Of a stretch of DNA of 64,000 nucleotides, positions 1-8,855 are shown piece after piece. How positions within the stretch are numbered: position 1 is the stretch's first letter; the number at the start of each line of letters is the position of its first letter. A program made the translations under genes and the position numbers. The DNA comes from Oscillospiraceae bacterium. Its GTDB lineage: Bacteria; Bacillota; Clostridia; Oscillospirales; CAG-272. A model generated the notes under the pieces. The model was not told the DNA's origin and searched no databases. It saw only the letters and a program-made list of their open reading frames with translations. Where the stretch lies: assembly GCA_015064585.1 (NCBI GenBank), contig SVRY01000004.1:1-64000 (forward strand), in the 5' to 3' direction.

Positions 1-410
1 GCAGATGTGATTATACAACCTATGAAGAGATCGGCGCTAAAGGTCACAGCTACGGAGAATGGTACGAAACCAAAGCTCCTACCTGCTTGGAGAGCGGAGA
101 AGCGGCAAGAGACTGCGGTAACTGCGATGCCAAGGAAACCAAAGAGCTTGATGCACTGGATCATGATCTGACACAGCATCCGGGCAAGGAAGCTACTTGT
201 GATGAAGGCGGCTGGCAGGCATATGAAACCTGCAGCAGATGTGATTATACAACCTATGAAGAGATCGGCGCTAAAGGTCACAGCTACGGAGAATGGTACG
301 AAACCAAAGCTCCTACCTGCTTGGAGAGCGGAGAAGCGGCAAGAGACTGCGGTAACTGCGAAGCCAAGGAAACTAAGGATCTTGACGCACTGGATCATGA
401 TCTGACACAG
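1..410 (+). repeat. In-frame 234-bp (78-aa) tandem repeat, about 1.75 copies visible
   Basis: gcagatgtgattatacaacctatgaagagatcggcgctaaaggtcacagctacgg at nt 1 recurs at nt 235 almost identically. Confidence 0.9.
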
Positions 411-713
411 CATGATGCCAAAGCACCTACGTATACAGAAGTGGGTTGGGACGCGTACGAAAGTTGTAGCCGCTGCGAATATAGTACATATGTTGAAATT
501 CCGATGCTCAGCTACGCCAAAGGAGATGTAAATATAGATGGTGTAGTGAACATGGATGATGTTACGGCTCTAATGAGGCATGTGCTCAAAGCTGAGGTTA
601 TTACGGATGACAATGCGCTGGCGTTGGGAGAAGTGAACGCAGACGATAAGTTAGATATGGACGATGTTACCAAACTAATGCGGTATGTTCTTAAGGCAAT
701 CGATTCACTGTAA
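1..713 (+). CDS. C-terminal part of a secreted dockerin-bearing repeat protein (5' end outside window)
   Basis: Frame stays open from nt 3 to the stop at 713. 78-aa Cys-rich repeats (YETCSRCDYTTYEEIGAKGHSYGEWYETKAPTCLESGEAARDCGNCDAKETK...) are followed by two F-hand dockerin repeats (GDVNIDGVVNMDDVTALMRHVLKA / GEVNADDKLDMDDVTKLMRYVLKA). Confidence 0.9.
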   Translation, partial: RCDYTTYEEIGAKGHSYGEWYETKAPTCLESGEAARDCGNCDAKETKELDALDHDLTQHPGKEATCDEGGWQAYETCSRCDYTTYEEIGAKGHSYGEWYETKAPTCLESGEAARDCGNCEAKETKDLDALDHDLTQHDAKAPTYTEVGWDAYESCSRCEYSTYVEIPMLSYAKGDVNIDGVVNMDDVTALMRHVLKAEVITDDNALALGEVNADDKLDMDDVTKLMRYVLKAIDSL

Positions 714-734
714 TAAAAAGTATTGAGTAATCTA

Positions 735-762
735 AACGGCAGCGGAAACCGCTGCCGTTTTT
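735..762 (+). terminator. Rho-independent terminator
   Basis: aacggcagcgg-aaa-ccgctgccgttttt hairpin with T-tract. Confidence 0.8.
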
Positions 763-775
763 AGAGTGAAATTCA

Positions 776-1324
776 TTAAGGTTCAAGCTGTCTGCCGAGA
801 AAACCTGCTGCAGTCTCCACCAATTTGCATTCGATCTCGGTGGGGGTTTGACGGTTGCCTTCGGAAGGAAGCAAGTTTGCCACGCATCCGATTACATCTC
901 CCTCAGCCATAATCGGCATCATACATCCGACGGTATAATTTGTATTGCTATCGGCTGTCACGGGGAAAATTTCTGTACCGTTTGCGCGGTACATATTGCG
1001 GCTTTCGATTACTGCTTCGGTTTCCGGAGAGACACGTTTGTCTTGAAAATCACGCTTGGGCACACCTGCGCAGGCAATGACGGTGTCGCGATCGCAAATG
1101 ACCACCGACAGAGCGCAGGTTTTATAGAGGGTTTCGGCGTACTGTGCGGCAAAGCTGTTGAGTTCTCCGATGGGGGAGTACTTCTTAAAAATAACTTCGC
1201 CTTCTCGGTCGGTGTATATTTCGAGCGGGTCGCCCTCGCGGATACGCATGGTTCTTCTGATCTCTTTGGGAATGACCACACGACCGAGGTCGTCGATTCT
1301 TCTTACAATTCCGGTTGCTTTCAT
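776..1324 (-). CDS. spoVT: Stage V sporulation protein T, AbrB-type transcriptional regulator with GAF-like domain
   Basis: MKATGIVRRIDDLGRVVIPKEIRRTMRIREGDPLEIYTDREGEVIFKKYSPI is the characteristic SpoVT N-terminus; 182 aa. Confidence 0.95.
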   Translation of the reverse strand: MKATGIVRRIDDLGRVVIPKEIRRTMRIREGDPLEIYTDREGEVIFKKYSPIGELNSFAAQYAETLYKTCALSVVICDRDTVIACAGVPKRDFQDKRVSPETEAVIESRNMYRANGTEIFPVTADSNTNYTVGCMMPIMAEGDVIGCVANLLPSEGNRQTPTEIECKLVETAAGFLGRQLEP

Positions 1325-1465
1325 ATATATAAATCTCCTTTAATTTCGGGTTGTGATGTTAGTATCTGTCAAACGAAGAGATTTATACTGTCGGGATTTA
1401 CTTTTTGGTTTCTTTATGTTATAATTATGATAAATAGTCAAATGCAAAAAGCAAGGTGAAAACAA

Positions 1466-2641
1466 ATGGGTTCATGGGGAACAGGACTATACAGTAACGA
1501 TACTTCGTCAGATGTGCGGGATATGTGTAACGAAGTGTATCCTTTACTTGGCATTGAGGAAGGGACACGGGTGATTTTGCATGAGTACAGGGATTTGATC
1601 GATGGCGTTATCGATCATGATTATGCGAATTTTTGGTATGCGCTTTCCGATTGGCAATGGAAGCATGGAATATTGACCGATGAAATCCGGGATAAAACCA
1701 TTGATTTGTTGGAAGCTAAGATCGGAATTGAAGAATGGGAAGAGGATGGCAGTGCGCAGGATGTGAAAAAGCGGTTGGCAGTCATGGATAAACTGCTTTG
1801 CCAACTGAAAATGCCGCAACCGCTCGTAAAGATTCCAAAGCCGCATATTTCCAAGCCCAAACACAAGGCAGGCGATATTATCATTTTTCGTACCTGTTCC
1901 AAAGAATATACGTATGCCGAATCAGTATGGAATATTGATGCATGTGGCTTTACTGACTTTTATACCGAGAAAGTGGCAAATATACTTCCCAAAAATGTTT
2001 TGCCTCCCTATGAAGCATACGAAAAATACATGGCAATTTTGTGCGTGGGAAGCGTGAAAGAACAGTATTCACAGTATGCTCCGGGAATCATGGAAGAACA
2101 CAGCCTCTATGCGTATTACGATTATATAGGTGACAGAAAACCAACACAGGGCGATTTGATGAATTGCGGCTTTTTGCCGTTGAATATACGCTACAGTGCA
2201 GATGGGAACGATCCCGGCAAAAACGCATGGACGTATACCTTTATGCTGGCAACACAAAGCTTTACCAAAAGAGAAAATGCATCAGAGACCATTATTGAAA
2301 AAATAAGATCGGTGGAAGAATACTCGCGTTTTCGTATACTCATCGAACGTAAATGCTATGATAGCGAATACGCATTTGCTTTTGAACTTTTTGATGTATT
2401 TGGAACAATCTTCGGTGAAAAGGTTCGTCTTAGCTTGATTGGGATTGAACTTGATAATTTGTTGGATGCCGATAAAACCAATCCTGCCTTGCGAACGCCA
2501 AAAGAGATAAAGGATCTGATAGCAAATGAACAAAAAAGGTGGCAGGCAAGGGTGGATGCTCTTGAGAAATCAAAGGCATACCAAAATGCCAACGAAGAAG
2601 AAAGGGTGCGTATGCTGGTATCACTTGGTGATGATGCGTGA
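1466..2641 (+). CDS. Uncharacterised protein with MGSWGTGLYSNDT-type N-terminus
   Basis: 391-aa ORF; N-terminal MGSWGTGLYSNDTSSDVRDMCNEV ... NFWYALSDWQWKHGILTDEI resembles a recurring family of uncharacterised bacterial proteins (recalled similarity, not searched). Confidence 0.75.
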   Translation: MGSWGTGLYSNDTSSDVRDMCNEVYPLLGIEEGTRVILHEYRDLIDGVIDHDYANFWYALSDWQWKHGILTDEIRDKTIDLLEAKIGIEEWEEDGSAQDVKKRLAVMDKLLCQLKMPQPLVKIPKPHISKPKHKAGDIIIFRTCSKEYTYAESVWNIDACGFTDFYTEKVANILPKNVLPPYEAYEKYMAILCVGSVKEQYSQYAPGIMEEHSLYAYYDYIGDRKPTQGDLMNCGFLPLNIRYSADGNDPGKNAWTYTFMLATQSFTKRENASETIIEKIRSVEEYSRFRILIERKCYDSEYAFAFELFDVFGTIFGEKVRLSLIGIELDNLLDADKTNPALRTPKEIKDLIANEQKRWQARVDALEKSKAYQNANEEERVRMLVSLGDDA

Positions 2642-2658
2642 CTGCGTTCAAAATTCAC

Positions 2659-2687
2659 TTGACATTTTTTTGCGAAAATGCTATGAT
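2659..2687 (+). promoter_or_regulatory. Promoter for trpB2-like gene
   Basis: TTGACA (2659-2664), 17-nt spacer, TATGAT (2682-2687). Confidence 0.7.
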
Positions 2688-2767
2688 ATATGTGCCTTAA
2701 CAAGATGAACTTACCTTAAACGGGAATATGGAAAAGTTCTGTTCCCGTTTGAAAAAGGAGTATAAAC

Positions 2768-4141
2768 ATGAGTGAAAAAATTCCCTATAAAATTTATTTA
2801 AGCGAGGATGAGATCCCGCGTCAGTGGTATAACGTGCGTGCGGACATGAAGAATAAGCCGGCGCCGCTGCTCAATTCCAAAACCTTACAGCCAATGACAC
2901 ATGCAGAGCTTTCCGAAGTATTCTGCGAAGAATTGGCTGCACAAGAATTGAATGAAACCGATGCCTATATTGATATTCCCAAAGAAATTCGGGATTTCTA
3001 TAAAATGTACCGTCCTGCCCCTTTGATCCGTGCCTACTGCCTGGAAGAAAAGCTAGGCACACCTGCCAAGATCTATTACAAATTTGAGGGCAACAACACA
3101 AGCGGCAGTCATAAATTAAATTCTGCCATTGCCCAAGCGTATTATGCCAAGCAGCAGGGGCTTGTGGGAGTTACCACCGAAACCGGTGCAGGGCAGTGGG
3201 GTACTGCACTTTCCATGGCGTGTTCTTACTTTGATCTGGATTGCAAGGTGTTCATGGTAAAGGTTTCTCACGATCAAAAGCCTTTTCGACGCGAAGTGAT
3301 GCGCACCTACGGCGCATCGGTGACACCTTCTCCCTCCGATACCACCGAGGTGGGACGCAAGATTTTGGCAGAGCATCCCGGCACGGGCGGCAGCCTTGGC
3401 TGTGCTATTTCCGAAGCGGTGGAAACTGCCACAAATACGCCCGGTTATCGTTATGTGCTGGGTAGCGTGCTCAATCAGGTGGCACTGCATCAATCCATTA
3501 TTGGTCTTGAAACCAAGACAGCGCTGGATAAATACGGAATCAAGGCAGATATGATTATCGGATGCGCCGGCGGCGGCTCCAATTTGGCAGGTCTTGTGGC
3601 ACCTTTTGTGGGTGAAATGTTGCGCCAAGAAGCTGACTATCAGATTGTTGCAGTTGAGCCTGCTTCCTGTCCGACGCTGACGCGCGGTGTATATGCCTAT
3701 GACTACTGCGATACAGGAAAGGTATGCCCCCTTGCCAAGATGTATACGCTTGGAAGCGGATTTATGCCTTCTGCCAGCCATGCGGGCGGTCTTCGCTATC
3801 ACGGTATGTGTCCCACTTTGTCTCAATTATTGGCAGATGGTTATATGGAAGCAAGATCTGTGGAACAAACCGCTGTGTTTGAAGCGGCTGAGATTTTTGC
3901 CCGTGTGGAAGGCATTCTGCCCGCGCCCGAGAGTAGCCATGCTATACGCGTCGCCATTGATGAAGCGATGAAATGCAAAGAAACAGGAGAAGAAAAGACA
4001 ATCGTATTTGGTCTAACCGGCACCGGATATTTCGATCTGATGTCTTATAAGAAATTCAATGACGGTGTGATGGGAGATTATATTCCCGGAGACGACGAGA
4101 TTGCCGCCGCTATTGAGAAGCTTCCGAAGGTTGAAAAATGA
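2768..4141 (+). CDS. trpB2: TrpB2-type tryptophan synthase beta-like PLP enzyme
   Basis: 457 aa; RPAPLIRAYCLEEKLGTPAKIYYKFEGNNTSGSHKLNSAIAQAYYAKQQG, TETGAGQWGTALSMA, GCAGGGSNLAGL. Extended N-terminus typical of TrpB2. Confidence 0.93.
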   Translation: MSEKIPYKIYLSEDEIPRQWYNVRADMKNKPAPLLNSKTLQPMTHAELSEVFCEELAAQELNETDAYIDIPKEIRDFYKMYRPAPLIRAYCLEEKLGTPAKIYYKFEGNNTSGSHKLNSAIAQAYYAKQQGLVGVTTETGAGQWGTALSMACSYFDLDCKVFMVKVSHDQKPFRREVMRTYGASVTPSPSDTTEVGRKILAEHPGTGGSLGCAISEAVETATNTPGYRYVLGSVLNQVALHQSIIGLETKTALDKYGIKADMIIGCAGGGSNLAGLVAPFVGEMLRQEADYQIVAVEPASCPTLTRGVYAYDYCDTGKVCPLAKMYTLGSGFMPSASHAGGLRYHGMCPTLSQLLADGYMEARSVEQTAVFEAAEIFARVEGILPAPESSHAIRVAIDEAMKCKETGEEKTIVFGLTGTGYFDLMSYKKFNDGVMGDYIPGDDEIAAAIEKLPKVEK

Positions 4142-4192
4142 TAAGAAAAAACAGCAACATTTCTCTGTTATGCTTAACGGAGGATTTATAGG

Positions 4193-4236
4193 CACAAAAT
4201 TTCGGCAGAAGGATTGTTTCCTCTGCCGATTTGTGT
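4193..4236 (+). terminator. Hairpin downstream of trpB2
   Basis: cacaaaatttcggcagaagga ... tcctctgccgatttgtg inverted repeat. Confidence 0.5.
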
Positions 4237-4404
4237 TATAATGAGGCTAATGAAAAGCCTCCCTTTGAGAGAGAGGGGGGCAGCGTTAGCGGTTGAAGGA
4301 GCCTTTGGGTACGCGCAACTTTGGAGGGATGGGCTTTGCTCGACGCGTTTGTTAAACAAAGGCGAAATTGGCGAGATGAACTTCAATCGAAATATAAAAA
4401 ACAA

Positions 4405-5361
4405 ATGATGGAGAAAGCAGTGATTCCCGAAAACAAATTAATTGAAATTGTTTACCCATATACCAAACAAAAAAGAGAACTTTTATTATCTATAGGAATA
4501 ATAGATAAATTCAATCAGTACAAGATATGCTTCGGAGAAAATGGAAGGATTTGTGAAACAAGTAATTTCTCATATGAAATTGGCTCGATAACTAAAAGTG
4601 TTGTAGCCTCTTTGGTTGCAAATTTGATTGAACAGAATATCATTCAACTATCAGATTATATTTGGAAGGATATCACACTTAAGCAGTTATTAACACACGA
4701 ATCCAAAATCGCAGAATATCCCATACCTGACAGGGATGTTCCTAACCCCTTTTCAGATATATTCCAAAAAGATGTAAAAGAATTTATTAAAGAAGCACGA
4801 ACTAATAAAACGTCTAATTGGTCATATTCAAATCTTGGTTTTGCCTTGATAGGTATGTATTTAGAAAAGAAATTAAATAAGGACTTTTCAGAAATACTTG
4901 AAGAATATATTGGTAAAACTTTGAAATTACGCAATACTCATATAGGATATGAAGGATCAGATCTATACGGACACAATGAAACAAGTACATTAAAATGGTT
5001 TTGGAATAGACAGTCTGCTTTCTTGCCTGCCGGATCTTTGGTATCAACTGTCGATGACATGATGGAATATTTAAAACTCCATATGCAAAATGATATCTAT
5101 TCACTATGCCATAAAACACATTTTGAAACAGATATGCCCTTCAATATGGGACTTGCGTTTATGAAGCAAAAAGAAGATGATGTTACATTTTGCGCTGGAT
5201 TAACACCAGGATTTAGTTCCGTTATCGGGTTTGATTCCTATAAACGGTTTGGCGTTGTAGTGTTGTCAAATTATTGCGGTTACGGCTATGGTAATCCCAA
5301 TATTCCTATGGGTATCGGCTTTTCAATTTTAAATGAGCTTGGCAAAAATACGGCCAAGTAA
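4405..5361 (+). CDS. Serine hydrolase, class C beta-lactamase/penicillin-binding family
   Basis: YEIGSITKSVVASL (SxxK), YSNLGFALIGMYLEKKL (YxN), C-terminal GLTPGFSSVIGFD. Start at 4405/4408 is preferred over the ORF-track start at 4321, which lies in a repeat-like sequence. Confidence 0.85.
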   Translation: MMEKAVIPENKLIEIVYPYTKQKRELLLSIGIIDKFNQYKICFGENGRICETSNFSYEIGSITKSVVASLVANLIEQNIIQLSDYIWKDITLKQLLTHESKIAEYPIPDRDVPNPFSDIFQKDVKEFIKEARTNKTSNWSYSNLGFALIGMYLEKKLNKDFSEILEEYIGKTLKLRNTHIGYEGSDLYGHNETSTLKWFWNRQSAFLPAGSLVSTVDDMMEYLKLHMQNDIYSLCHKTHFETDMPFNMGLAFMKQKEDDVTFCAGLTPGFSSVIGFDSYKRFGVVVLSNYCGYGYGNPNIPMGIGFSILNELGKNTAK

Positions 5362-5368
5362 AATGAGC

Positions 5369-5392
5369 ACCCCGACAGATTTCTGTCGGGGT
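5369..5392 (+). terminator. Hairpin after the serine hydrolase gene
   Basis: accccgacag-attt-ctgtcggggt; weak T-tract. Confidence 0.5.
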
Positions 5393-5521
5393 CAATTATT
5401 TGTTTAATGCATAAGCGAATCTGCACCATTTACGCAAACATCTTTATAAGAATGCGTTGTTTTATGGTTACTCCGATAAGGACTATATCCATTGTGATTG
5501 CTGTTTTTTCTTATAGTATTG

Positions 5522-6727
5522 TTATTCCATAACTATTGTGACCATATCGGCAATTTTTTCGCCTAAATAGTCAACGAATACCAGTTCTCGAACATCCGAA
5601 AGAGAAAGTCCGCTGGCATTTAGCAAATCGTCCAGGTCTGTATAGCCGTTTTCGGTGATATAGACTGCGGTTCCTTTGGCAAATTCATCTTCGGTCATAT
5701 GGTAACTGTTTTTATAGGCAAAAGCATGAAAAACACAGTCTTGTACTACACTGGCGGTAAGTTGATTTTCGGCAGAATCACGCAACTCTTTTTCGGTCAT
5801 TTCCAAAAGCTCCAGCGTTTCTTCCAAGGAGTTCACTTCAACACCGTATTGATAATACAAGATGGTTTGCATGCGCATCAGATACTGGTCATAGTAATGG
5901 TCATACAGCGCTTTGGGCGGGTCGGCAAAGATCTCGGAATTGTCTATGACTTGTGAAATGGCAAGTGTGATTTTGGCGTTTAGATATTCTTTTTCGTCAA
6001 ACTCGTTTGTGTTTTCATAATTGGTATGTTGTTGCACAAATTCATTATCAAAGATCGGTAATTCAGGACGCTCTGTTTTGATGATTTTAACCGTAAATGT
6101 GACAGGTTTCCCGGATAGTTCCGGAGATTGCGTGTAGTTTTCGGGGAATTTTAGGTCTAAGATGATCTCATCCCCTGTTTTGTAACCAACAAGCCCGTCT
6201 TCAAATCCTGCGATAAAATTTCCTGAACCTAATATCAGTTGATAGTTATTGGCACTGCCGTCCTTGAAGGCTTTTCCGTTCATTTTTCCTTCGTAGTTGA
6301 TCGTGACACGGTCATCTGTCTGCGTTGCCGTTTTGATTTCGCTCCAGGTTGCGTTTTCCAATAGCAGTTCTTTTCGTTTGGCATCCAATTTTTCCATGAT
6401 GTCGCTGTGTTTGAGTGTGATTTTTTGACTGTCATATAATTTTATATAGTCATTTGGATCCAATACTGTCACATTGTACACGGATTTTTTGGAACCGTTT
6501 TGAACGGTGATGGTGGCTTTTCCCGGGGAAACTGCCAAAGCAAGACCGGAATCGTCTACAGTGACCACGGAATTATCGGAGGATGTAAAAACTGCGCCGT
6601 CTTTTGCAGCAATACTTCGGCTTGCGCAGGGGAAAAACACAATTTCTTTGGACGCATTCTTTTGGCAGGCGGTGCAAAAGGAGACCGGGAGTATGAATAT
6701 CATGAGAAAAATGAGGAGTTTTTTCAT
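5522..6727 (-). CDS. Secreted lipoprotein with Big_2-like domain, FKBP-type PPIase and trigger-factor-like C-terminal region
   Basis: Lipobox-like LPVSFCTAC; SSDNSVVTVDDSGLALAVSPGKATITV (Ig-like Big_2); DDRVTINYEGKMNGKAFKDGSANNYQLILGSGNFIAGFEDGLVGYKTGDEI (FKBP); helical trigger-factor-like C-terminus. Confidence 0.88.
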   Translation of the reverse strand: MKKLLIFLMIFILPVSFCTACQKNASKEIVFFPCASRSIAAKDGAVFTSSDNSVVTVDDSGLALAVSPGKATITVQNGSKKSVYNVTVLDPNDYIKLYDSQKITLKHSDIMEKLDAKRKELLLENATWSEIKTATQTDDRVTINYEGKMNGKAFKDGSANNYQLILGSGNFIAGFEDGLVGYKTGDEIILDLKFPENYTQSPELSGKPVTFTVKIIKTERPELPIFDNEFVQQHTNYENTNEFDEKEYLNAKITLAISQVIDNSEIFADPPKALYDHYYDQYLMRMQTILYYQYGVEVNSLEETLELLEMTEKELRDSAENQLTASVVQDCVFHAFAYKNSYHMTEDEFAKGTAVYITENGYTDLDDLLNASGLSLSDVRELVFVDYLGEKIADMVTIVME

Positions 6728-6780
6728 AGTATACCTTTCAAAAAAAGCGGGCTGTCATTGACGGCCCGCTGATTTTTTCA

Positions 6781-8262
6781 TTACAGAGAAAGTTGGGATT
6801 TAACCTGGTCACGCAAAAATTCGCTGACTTCATTAAAGAGCATAGACTCTTTGATAGCAGCTTTGCCGCCGCTGTTTTTTACAAAATCTCTCTTGGACAT
6901 CTTGGAGGCCTTTGCCTGTTCTTTGACATAGGCTTTGTATTCGCTGCTTGTTACTTCCAGACCTTCGGCCTCAGCAACGTAATACATGAGCATGCTCTGC
7001 TTAACCGAAATTGCTGCCTGCGCTGCAAAATAATTGCACATTTCTTTTACGGTTGCGGTGGTGGGAAGAGACATGCCGAAGTAGCTACCGTAGGTGCGCA
7101 TGAAGCTCAGCAATTCTGCGTCGGTAAGGCAGGTCTGACCCATGAACATTGCGTAGTAAGACTTCATGTTGTTTTCGATGTTTTCGTAAGCATCTTCCAC
7201 ATCGCCCTTAGGCAGGTCTTTCTTCATCTTGGACTTGTTGACAAGTTCGTTCAGCGCAAGGTCAGCAGCCACGGAATCGGTCAGAGCTTTTTCCAGATCC
7301 TTGATAGTTTCATAGGTTCCGTTGGATTTTTCCTTAACCAGCGCATCGGTAAATTCGGGAATTTCTTTTACAGTGTGAACAGTACCGGTAACAGAAACCT
7401 TTTTGCCCGCAAGGAATTTGTCCAGCTTGTCGCCTTCCAAAGTTATGTCTTTCTTTTCAAAAGACAGTTTGTAGTCGGTGGCTTCTGTTGTGGTGGAAGA
7501 AGAGCTGTTGTCATGATCGTGATCGTCGTGTTCATCCTCTTCTTTTTTCTCTTCTTTCTTGGGAGTCTTCAGTTCTTTCAGAACGTCGTCCAAAGAAACA
7601 ACATCGCCCAGCTTGGTTTCGCCTATGGTGATATCCTTTTTGGTGCCCGAAAAATCGGTGAGCTTGAGGGTCATGGTGTAGGTAAGCTTGATCTTGCTTC
7701 CTTCAGCAACTTTGGTTTCAGCGTCGGTTTTGCCGTCGATCTCGGTGATCTTTACCGAAACGGTAACCTGCTTGGAGCGCAGATACTTTTCATCGGGATC
7801 TTTGCCTTCAGCGTCTTTTCCGTATTCGCCGGAGAAGGTGTAGGTAATGTCGGTTGCTTTGTCCTTGATGGTCAGACCGATCAAGCTGGTATCGAAGGTT
7901 TTGGTGGCGGAAGTGGTTTCGCCGGCTCTGTCACCCTTTACGATAGTGTTTTCGCCCACAGTGATCTCAATGGGCTCTTCAACCTTGATAACTTCCAACA
8001 AAGTTGTATAGGTTGCATTAACAACGTGACCGTCTTTGACTTGGGTTTCGCCTGCTACTTCAATGGCTGCACAGTAGCTGTCCTTGTAGGACTGCAGTGT
8101 TTCTTCAAAAGTTTCTTCAAAGTCTTCTTTGGATACAAGATTATTTTTGTAGTCGGTTACGGTGATATATTTGCCGACCTCTTTTTTGCTGTACCCGGAT
8201 CCGCAGGAAACAAGAGACAAAACTGTCACTGTTGCCAACAGAAATGCACATAGTTTTTTCAT
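6781..8262 (-). CDS. Trigger-factor-like lipoprotein with FKBP-like segments and Asp/His/Ser-rich linker
   Basis: Lipobox LSLVSCGSG; VKDGHVVNATYTT and EGSKIKLTYTMTLKL FKBP-like segments; linker KKEEKKEEDEHDDHDHDNSSSSTTTE; trigger-factor-like FTDALVKEKSNGTYETIKDLEKAL... Confidence 0.75.
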   Translation of the reverse strand: MKKLCAFLLATVTVLSLVSCGSGYSKKEVGKYITVTDYKNNLVSKEDFEETFEETLQSYKDSYCAAIEVAGETQVKDGHVVNATYTTLLEVIKVEEPIEITVGENTIVKGDRAGETTSATKTFDTSLIGLTIKDKATDITYTFSGEYGKDAEGKDPDEKYLRSKQVTVSVKITEIDGKTDAETKVAEGSKIKLTYTMTLKLTDFSGTKKDITIGETKLGDVVSLDDVLKELKTPKKEEKKEEDEHDDHDHDNSSSSTTTEATDYKLSFEKKDITLEGDKLDKFLAGKKVSVTGTVHTVKEIPEFTDALVKEKSNGTYETIKDLEKALTDSVAADLALNELVNKSKMKKDLPKGDVEDAYENIENNMKSYYAMFMGQTCLTDAELLSFMRTYGSYFGMSLPTTATVKEMCNYFAAQAAISVKQSMLMYYVAEAEGLEVTSSEYKAYVKEQAKASKMSKRDFVKNSGGKAAIKESMLFNEVSEFLRDQVKSQLSL

Positions 8263-8480
8263 TGTTTATTTTCTCCTTTGCAGTGAACATAGCGATAGTA
8301 TATCACAAAAATACGGCAATGTAAAGAGATATTTGTGAATAATTTGCAAATATTCCGCAAGACTTTTTATATATCGGACATAATTTGTATGGATATAGGC
8401 GAAAATTATCTTTACAAATTGAATCTTATATGATATACTATATCTAGCGATTTTAAATTCACTTCTTGGGGGGATACGAT

Positions 8481-8693
8481 ATGAAGAATTTCATTGCTTT
8501 ATTTTTGGCACTGGCATTGGTACTGTGTTTTGCCGCTTGCGGTAAAGATGATAAAAAGAAAGAGGAAGAAGGTCCCCAAGATAAAGACGAACAACAAACC
8601 GCAGATGGCGACGATTCGGAAGACGAGGGCGGTTTGAAGGTTTCCGAAGACGAGGATGGGGACAACTGGGGAGATTTTATTCCATATGAATGA
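8481..8693 (+). CDS. Small acidic lipoprotein
   Basis: MKNFIALFLALALVLCFAACGKDDKKKEEEGPQDKDEQQTADGDDSEDEGG...; lipobox FAAC followed by a strongly acidic tail. Confidence 0.65.
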   Translation: MKNFIALFLALALVLCFAACGKDDKKKEEEGPQDKDEQQTADGDDSEDEGGLKVSEDEDGDNWGDFIPYE

Positions 8694-8702
8694 TTGTGTA
8701 AA

Positions 8703-8728
8703 GGCGGTGCTTGGGCACCGCTTTTTTT
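8703..8728 (+). terminator. Rho-independent terminator
   Basis: gcggtgc-ttgg-gcaccgcttttttt. Confidence 0.8.
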
Positions 8729-8855
8729 GAAAAAAGCATTGTTTTTTTCAAAAACTGTCGAATATTACTTGCATTTTTCGTGGAAATGTGGTATAGTGAT
8801 TACAATTGTTTTTGAATAAGAGAGGAGTTTTCCTTGAAAGGAGAACATTTGCGAT

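Noticed and set aside
1-410. Possible CRISPR-like or non-coding direct repeat
   Set aside because: The 234-bp unit keeps frame and encodes 78-aa protein repeats; unit length and lack of spacers exclude CRISPR.
6793-8253. 486-aa plus-strand ORF
   Set aside because: Antisense to the trigger-factor-like lipoprotein; Phe/Gly-rich low-complexity translation.
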